Of a stretch of DNA of 9,847 nucleotides, positions 7,448-9,847 are shown one piece after another. A program made the position numbers and the translations under genes. Source of the stretch: Acidobacteriota bacterium (GTDB lineage: Bacteria; Acidobacteriota; Blastocatellia; Pyrinomonadales; Pyrinomonadaceae); assembly GCA_003222835.1 (NCBI GenBank), contig QHXE01000443.1:1-9847 (forward strand), in the 5' to 3' direction. Every line of letters begins with the position of its first letter. Within the stretch, counting starts at the first letter, position 1. The notes beneath the pieces were generated by a model that saw nothing but the letters and a program-made list of their open reading frames with translations, searched no databases and was not told where the DNA came from.

Positions 7448-7460
7448 TTTGGGGGCAGTC
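7448..7460 (-). promoter_or_regulatory. Conserved 13-nt element upstream of right anti-sigma gene
   Basis: On the minus strand this reads GACTGCCCCCAAA and sits 16 nt before the anti-sigma ATG. It matches the left-cassette element (847-859) at 12 of 13 positions and in spacing. Its role is unknown; see the left copy for the alternatives. Confidence 0.35.
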
Positions 7461-7488
7461 TCTAATACATATGCGTAAAAGCTGTGAA

Positions 7489-8079
7489 TCATTTCATTCG
7501 GGCGACGTCATTTTTCAGGCAATCCAGTACGCACCGCTCCAATTGAAGGCGAATGCGGTAGGCCCGAATCCTCAAGGCATTGACCGCTATGCCAAGTTCC
7601 TTGGCCTGCAATTTTCGCTGGTCAATCTTGGCTTGTTTGTCTTCCTGGTAATATCGCAGCACCAAATCACGATTCTTGTTCGACAAGTGTCCGAGGCACG
7701 CCTCAAGACACTGATATTCCGGTTCGCAGTCGTCCGCCAAATTTGTCCGCAGGGTCACAGAGTTGATGGCAGCGAACTCCCTAGTCTCCAGAACATCCTT
7801 CTTCCGCAGGTACTCAAAGTGAACATTCTGACAGACACCATAGAAGTAGGAAGCGGGATCGCCCTCATAATTGCGCGTCACGTTGCCGATCCTGGCCGCG
7901 ACGCGGTTAATTGTTTCGTCTGCCAAGTCCTCGGCTGCCATGCATCCGCGACCGATGAAGACTTTTATCAGTCGGCGGCGAATCTCTTCGTACCTGATTC
8001 CCGCGCGAATGCGATCAGCATCAAGCCAATCCAGCAGACGGTCAAAGGCATCTTGAGTTAATGCCCACTCTTTGTTCAT
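7489..8079 (-). CDS. ECF-like RNA polymerase sigma factor (right cassette)
   Basis: A paralogue of the sigma factor at 1010-1570, with 196 residues. The sigma-2 part contains AAEDLADETINRV (48-60), the core DLADETINRV being identical in both copies, and YFYGVCQNVHFEYL. The sigma-4 part contains YYQEDKQAKI, the shared block LGIAVNALRIRAYRIR and a C-terminal CVLDCL. The linker between the domains is eight residues longer and poorly conserved. Cysteines at 46, 124, 128, 183 and 187 correspond to cysteines in the left copy, including both CxxxC pairs; 83 and 118 are extra. The ATG at 8079 aligns with the paralogue start, and only a weak ribosome site is visible. The anti-sigma gene follows 57 nt downstream on the same strand. 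Promoter specificity cannot be read from the sequence. Confidence 0.83.
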   Translation of the reverse strand: MNKEWALTQDAFDRLLDWLDADRIRAGIRYEEIRRRLIKVFIGRGCMAAEDLADETINRVAARIGNVTRNYEGDPASYFYGVCQNVHFEYLRKKDVLETREFAAINSVTLRTNLADDCEPEYQCLEACLGHLSNKNRDLVLRYYQEDKQAKIDQRKLQAKELGIAVNALRIRAYRIRLQLERCVLDCLKNDVARMK

Positions 8080-8572
8080 CTACGGCAAATTGGTCTGAGG
8101 TAGTCTAGAAGCGAGCCACATAGGCTCACACCACGAATCTGAAAATCCGGTCGGGAATGACGTCTGGCTGCTGGATGTCTACGAAGCGAACTCGACGATT
8201 CCTGAGTTCGCCTCGGGACGTCTGGAGCCGCCAACGATCTCCGCACTCAATGCTTAAAGCAATCCAGCAATTGCGTTGCTCAGAATCAAGCGCAGACTAA
8301 AACGGCTCGTCATGCAATGTCAATGCGAGAGCCTTGCAGGACAGACATGGGGTCTCAAGTTAGAATCCGGCAATTCCGTGCGAGCCCAACTGGTCTTGAA
8401 ACGTTTTACCGCTCGGAGACATACAGTAGTTGAGGGACCGAGTTTCTTAGAGATCCTTGCCCACGCGCGTGAGCGGACGATCGACGTTCGCCTCCTTCGG
8501 GGCGTATCCCCCGGATGCGCCCTGCTCGCTACTGGACACCGATAGTCTCTAATGATCGCTGATGCTCCCACG
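8080..8572. other. Gene-poor stretch with a decayed-looking frame and a hairpin
   Basis: No credible gene is seen here. Plus frame 8099-8257 is open and reads like coding sequence near its end (VWLLDVYEANSTIPEF before the TAA), but it has no ATG or ribosome site and may be the tail of a lost gene. Frames at 8276-8545 (+, TTG start) and 8320-8571 (-) overlap each other, lack ribosome sites, match no family I recognise and look like chance frames. The promoter of the right sigma cassette should lie near 8090-8200, but I cannot point to a convincing -35/-10 pair. Confidence 0.5.
8186..8211. repeat. 8-bp perfect inverted repeat upstream of right sigma gene
   Basis: GCGAACTC (8186-8193) and GAGTTCGC (8204-8211) are exact reverse complements separated by 10 nt. 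They lie 107-132 nt upstream of the right sigma start. They could be an operator or a transcript hairpin; there is no T tract to make a terminator. It overlaps the decayed-looking frame, so chance is possible. Confidence 0.35.
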
Positions 8573-8602
8573 AAAAGGGCGGACCCCTTTGCGTCCGCCC
8601 TT
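8573..8602 (-). terminator. Rho-independent terminator after the NTF2-like gene
   Basis: AAGGGCGGAC (8575-8584) pairs perfectly with GTCCGCCCTT (8593-8602) around an 8-nt loop. Read on the minus strand, the GC-rich 10-bp stem ends in CCCTTTTCG, giving a short T run. It lies 37 nt beyond the stop codon of the gene at 8639-9124. On the plus strand the stem is followed by CAAATG, so it serves mainly the minus strand. Confidence 0.8.
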
Positions 8603-8638
8603 CAAATGAATTTAACAGCAGCAAAATCTCGCCCGTAG

Positions 8639-9124
8639 TCATGGTTTCACCGGCGTCTCCTGATGGGAGAAGGCCAACCACTTCCCGCCACGGTTAACCC
8701 AGACACTGCTGGCCCACACTGTTGGTATTGCCATGCCTGCACAGGTTCCCTCAACCGTGCCCTTGTAGGTTAGCAGTGCCGCGCCGGAATTGATCGTCGT
8801 CAACTTCCAATCGCTCAGCGAATAAGACTTTACTTCGCAAGGCATCGAAGCAATCTCTTTGACGGTCGCCGTTTTTCCCGCGATGCCGCTTTCGCCGACC
8901 ATGATGCTGTCGGAAGCCAGCCAGGCTTGGAAGGGCTTTGCGTCCTTGTTTTTCCACGCTTCCCACAACTTCGTTTCGGAGGCCGAGAGTTTCTTGAGCA
9001 TTTGTGCTTTGGACATCGCCGGCTTCGGCTTTGGCGATGGCGATGCTTGTGGCTCGGGCTGCGCGAAACAGAGAGAGGCAAACGCGATGACCAGCATCGC
9101 TGCCAGGGGTAGATGTTTCTTCAT
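8639..9124 (-). CDS. Secreted NTF2-like (DUF4440/SnoaL-type) protein
   Basis: A 161-residue protein with a clear N-terminal signal peptide: MKKHLP, a hydrophobic core and CFAQ, with likely cleavage at about residue 21 or 22. A short Pro/Ser/Lys-rich linker follows. The mature part reads like a DUF4440/NTF2-like cone-shaped fold: a helix with LSASETKLWEAWKNKDAKPF, then ASDSIMVGESG, a KEIAS helix, and C-terminal strands including SSVWVNRGGKWLAFSHQETP. Two cysteines lie in the mature domain, in SMPCEV and GTCAGM. Members of this fold range from enzymes to ligand carriers, and no catalytic set is evident, so the role stays open. A GAGGAG ribosome site (9134-9139) lies 9 nt upstream of the ATG. 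The gene has its own promoter and terminator, so it is probably monocistronic. Confidence 0.8.
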   Translation of the reverse strand: MKKHLPLAAMLVIAFASLCFAQPEPQASPSPKPKPAMSKAQMLKKLSASETKLWEAWKNKDAKPFQAWLASDSIMVGESGIAGKTATVKEIASMPCEVKSYSLSDWKLTTINSGAALLTYKGTVEGTCAGMAIPTVWASSVWVNRGGKWLAFSHQETPVKP

Positions 9125-9184
9125 TTTTGACTTCTCCTCGATTTGAGAAATTTATGAACAGATCTTCGGAACTGAACGCCGCAC

Positions 9185-9214
9185 GTTCTACTATTTCGAG
9201 GAGTCTCTTGTCAA
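9185..9214 (-). promoter_or_regulatory. Putative sigma-70-type promoter for the NTF2-like gene
   Basis: On the minus strand a consensus TTGACA (9209-9214) is followed after 18 bases by TAGAAC (9185-9190, four of six matches to TATAAT). The predicted start near 9178 leaves a leader of about 54 nt before the ATG at 9124. The consensus -35 makes housekeeping expression likely. Confidence 0.5.
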
Positions 9215-9287
9215 TTAGCGCGTTAGATTTGGCCGGCGAAGATGAAGCGCCGAGGTTTGTTAGGCTTTCGTTGAGGAGGTAAAGGAC

Positions 9288-9847
9288 TTACTGTTTTAGT
9301 CGCGGTGCGTGGGCTTGACTGAGCGCGAGAATCGTCCCGCCAAACCCCGCGGCCCACCCGTGATTTCGATCCGTAAAGAAAAGGCGCTGGAGCGCGTGAG
9401 ATGTGCCACTTGATTCCACCGACCAATGCCCGCCGCCATCGATTGTGTGCAACAATAAGCCCTGGTCACCGGCGACCCAGCCATCACTCGCGTCGACGAA
9501 TTTCACGTCCAGCAGATCGATAGTTGCAGGTGAATTTTGCGGGAGCCAAGTACGTCCGCCGTCGGTCGTGGCAAAGATGCAGCCCGCGGCGCCTACGGCC
9601 CAGCCCAAACGAGTGCCGACAAAACTGATTGCATCAAACCGCGCTCCAGTGCCATCGTGTACAAAGCCGCTTTGCCAGGTCATACCGCCGTTACTGGTTT
9701 GCAAGATCGTACCGCCGGCGCCGGCCAGCCATCCATGGGCGTAATCGATGAACGCGCCGCCCAACAAGAGATGTTTGGTGGGCGACGCTTGTCGCGTCCA
9801 ATGTGTGCCACCATCGATAGTCGCGAACACCACCCCGGTTTCACCAA
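9288..9847 (-). CDS. YCF48/BNR-type beta-propeller protein, N-terminus cut by window edge
   Basis: The frame is open through the right edge, so the true start is outside the window; the visible part is the C-terminal ~186 residues. It contains four consecutive repeats of about 40-45 residues, each with a GW.(A/V)G..G motif followed in most by an Asp- or Asn-box-like turn: TSNGGMTW, TTDGGRTW, TIDGGGHW. The partial repeat at the edge has TIDGGTHW. This is the pattern of YCF48-like/BNR beta-propeller proteins, which are commonly exported and act as binding or assembly platforms, not enzymes. The GTG at 9833 is an internal Val codon preceded by in-frame Gly-Glu-Thr-Gly, not a start. The gene is co-directional with the NTF2-like gene 163 bp downstream, but that gene's own promoter argues against dependence. 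The ligand is unknown. Confidence 0.82.
   Translation of the reverse strand, partial: GETGVVFATIDGGTHWTRQASPTKHLLLGGAFIDYAHGWLAGAGGTILQTSNGGMTWQSGFVHDGTGARFDAISFVGTRLGWAVGAAGCIFATTDGGRTWLPQNSPATIDLLDVKFVDASDGWVAGDQGLLLHTIDGGGHWSVESSGTSHALQRLFFTDRNHGWAAGFGGTILALSQAHAPRLKQ

Noticed and set aside
7168..8061. Long plus-strand open frame of 297 codons
   Set aside because: It lies antisense to the right sigma and anti-sigma genes, whose minus-strand products match the paralogous left cassette. Its translation matches nothing recognisable.
8330..8400. tRNA-like segment (plus-strand TTAGAATCC resembling a T-loop; antisense translation resembles known tRNA-shadow proteins)
   Set aside because: The bases flanking the loop do not form a T stem, and no matching acceptor or anticodon stem could be found.
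8276..8571. Two overlapping opposite-strand frames of 89 and 83 codons
   Set aside because: The plus frame has only a TTG start, neither has a ribosome site, and both have arginine-rich, family-less compositions typical of chance frames.
9273..9285. Strong plus-strand Shine-Dalgarno-like GAGGAGGTAAAGG
   Set aside because: No start codon with an open frame follows at suitable spacing; a TAG follows shortly and the region is the 3' end of the minus-strand propeller gene.

Overview
The window looks like chromosomal DNA of a soil-type Acidobacteriota bacterium, possibly class Blastocatellia. This rests on recognition of family style: Cys-free membrane anti-sigma proteins that open with an EIQ...IK.YLLG motif, their ECF-like sigma partners, large TPR-CHAT proteins, and YCF48/BNR and NTF2-like secreted proteins, all at mid-range GC. 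The lineage is an inference, because no marker gene is present.

Layout, left to right. A minus-strand sigma/anti-sigma pair (sigma 1010-1570, anti-sigma 58-831) is followed by a divergent promoter region. A plus-strand operon comes next: a 46-residue putative membrane or secreted peptide (1753-1893), a clostripain-like C11 cysteine peptidase (1932-3530) and a TPR-CHAT protein (3527-6658) that overlaps the peptidase by four bases. Eleven bases after it lies a second, paralogous minus-strand sigma/anti-sigma pair (sigma 7489-8079, anti-sigma 6670-7431). A 559-base stretch without a credible gene follows. Then come a secreted NTF2/DUF4440-like protein with its own promoter and terminator (8639-9124), and a YCF48-like beta-propeller protein cut by the right edge (9288 to the end). 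Both of these are on the minus strand.

The central point of interest is that two caspase-fold (clan CD) proteins, C11 and CHAT, are bracketed by two copies of a sigma/anti-sigma module. The TPR-CHAT protein is predicted to be exported, with a C-terminal membrane anchor. Each anti-sigma has one membrane segment followed by about 105-125 extracytoplasmic residues. A testable model is that protease activity on the outer face cleaves an anti-sigma and frees its sigma factor. This would parallel the known type III-E CRISPR case, in which TPR-CHAT (Csx29) cleaves Csx30, a protein that restrains an ECF-type sigma factor. The link is inferred from gene order, catalytic residues and topology only.

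Smaller signals include a likely 118-bp insertion between the left sigma and anti-sigma genes, flanked by a 12-bp direct repeat and carrying a 34-bp tandem repeat. A 13-nt element is conserved 15-16 nt upstream of both anti-sigma starts. Paired Cys residues are conserved in both sigma factors although the anti-sigma proteins have no Cys.
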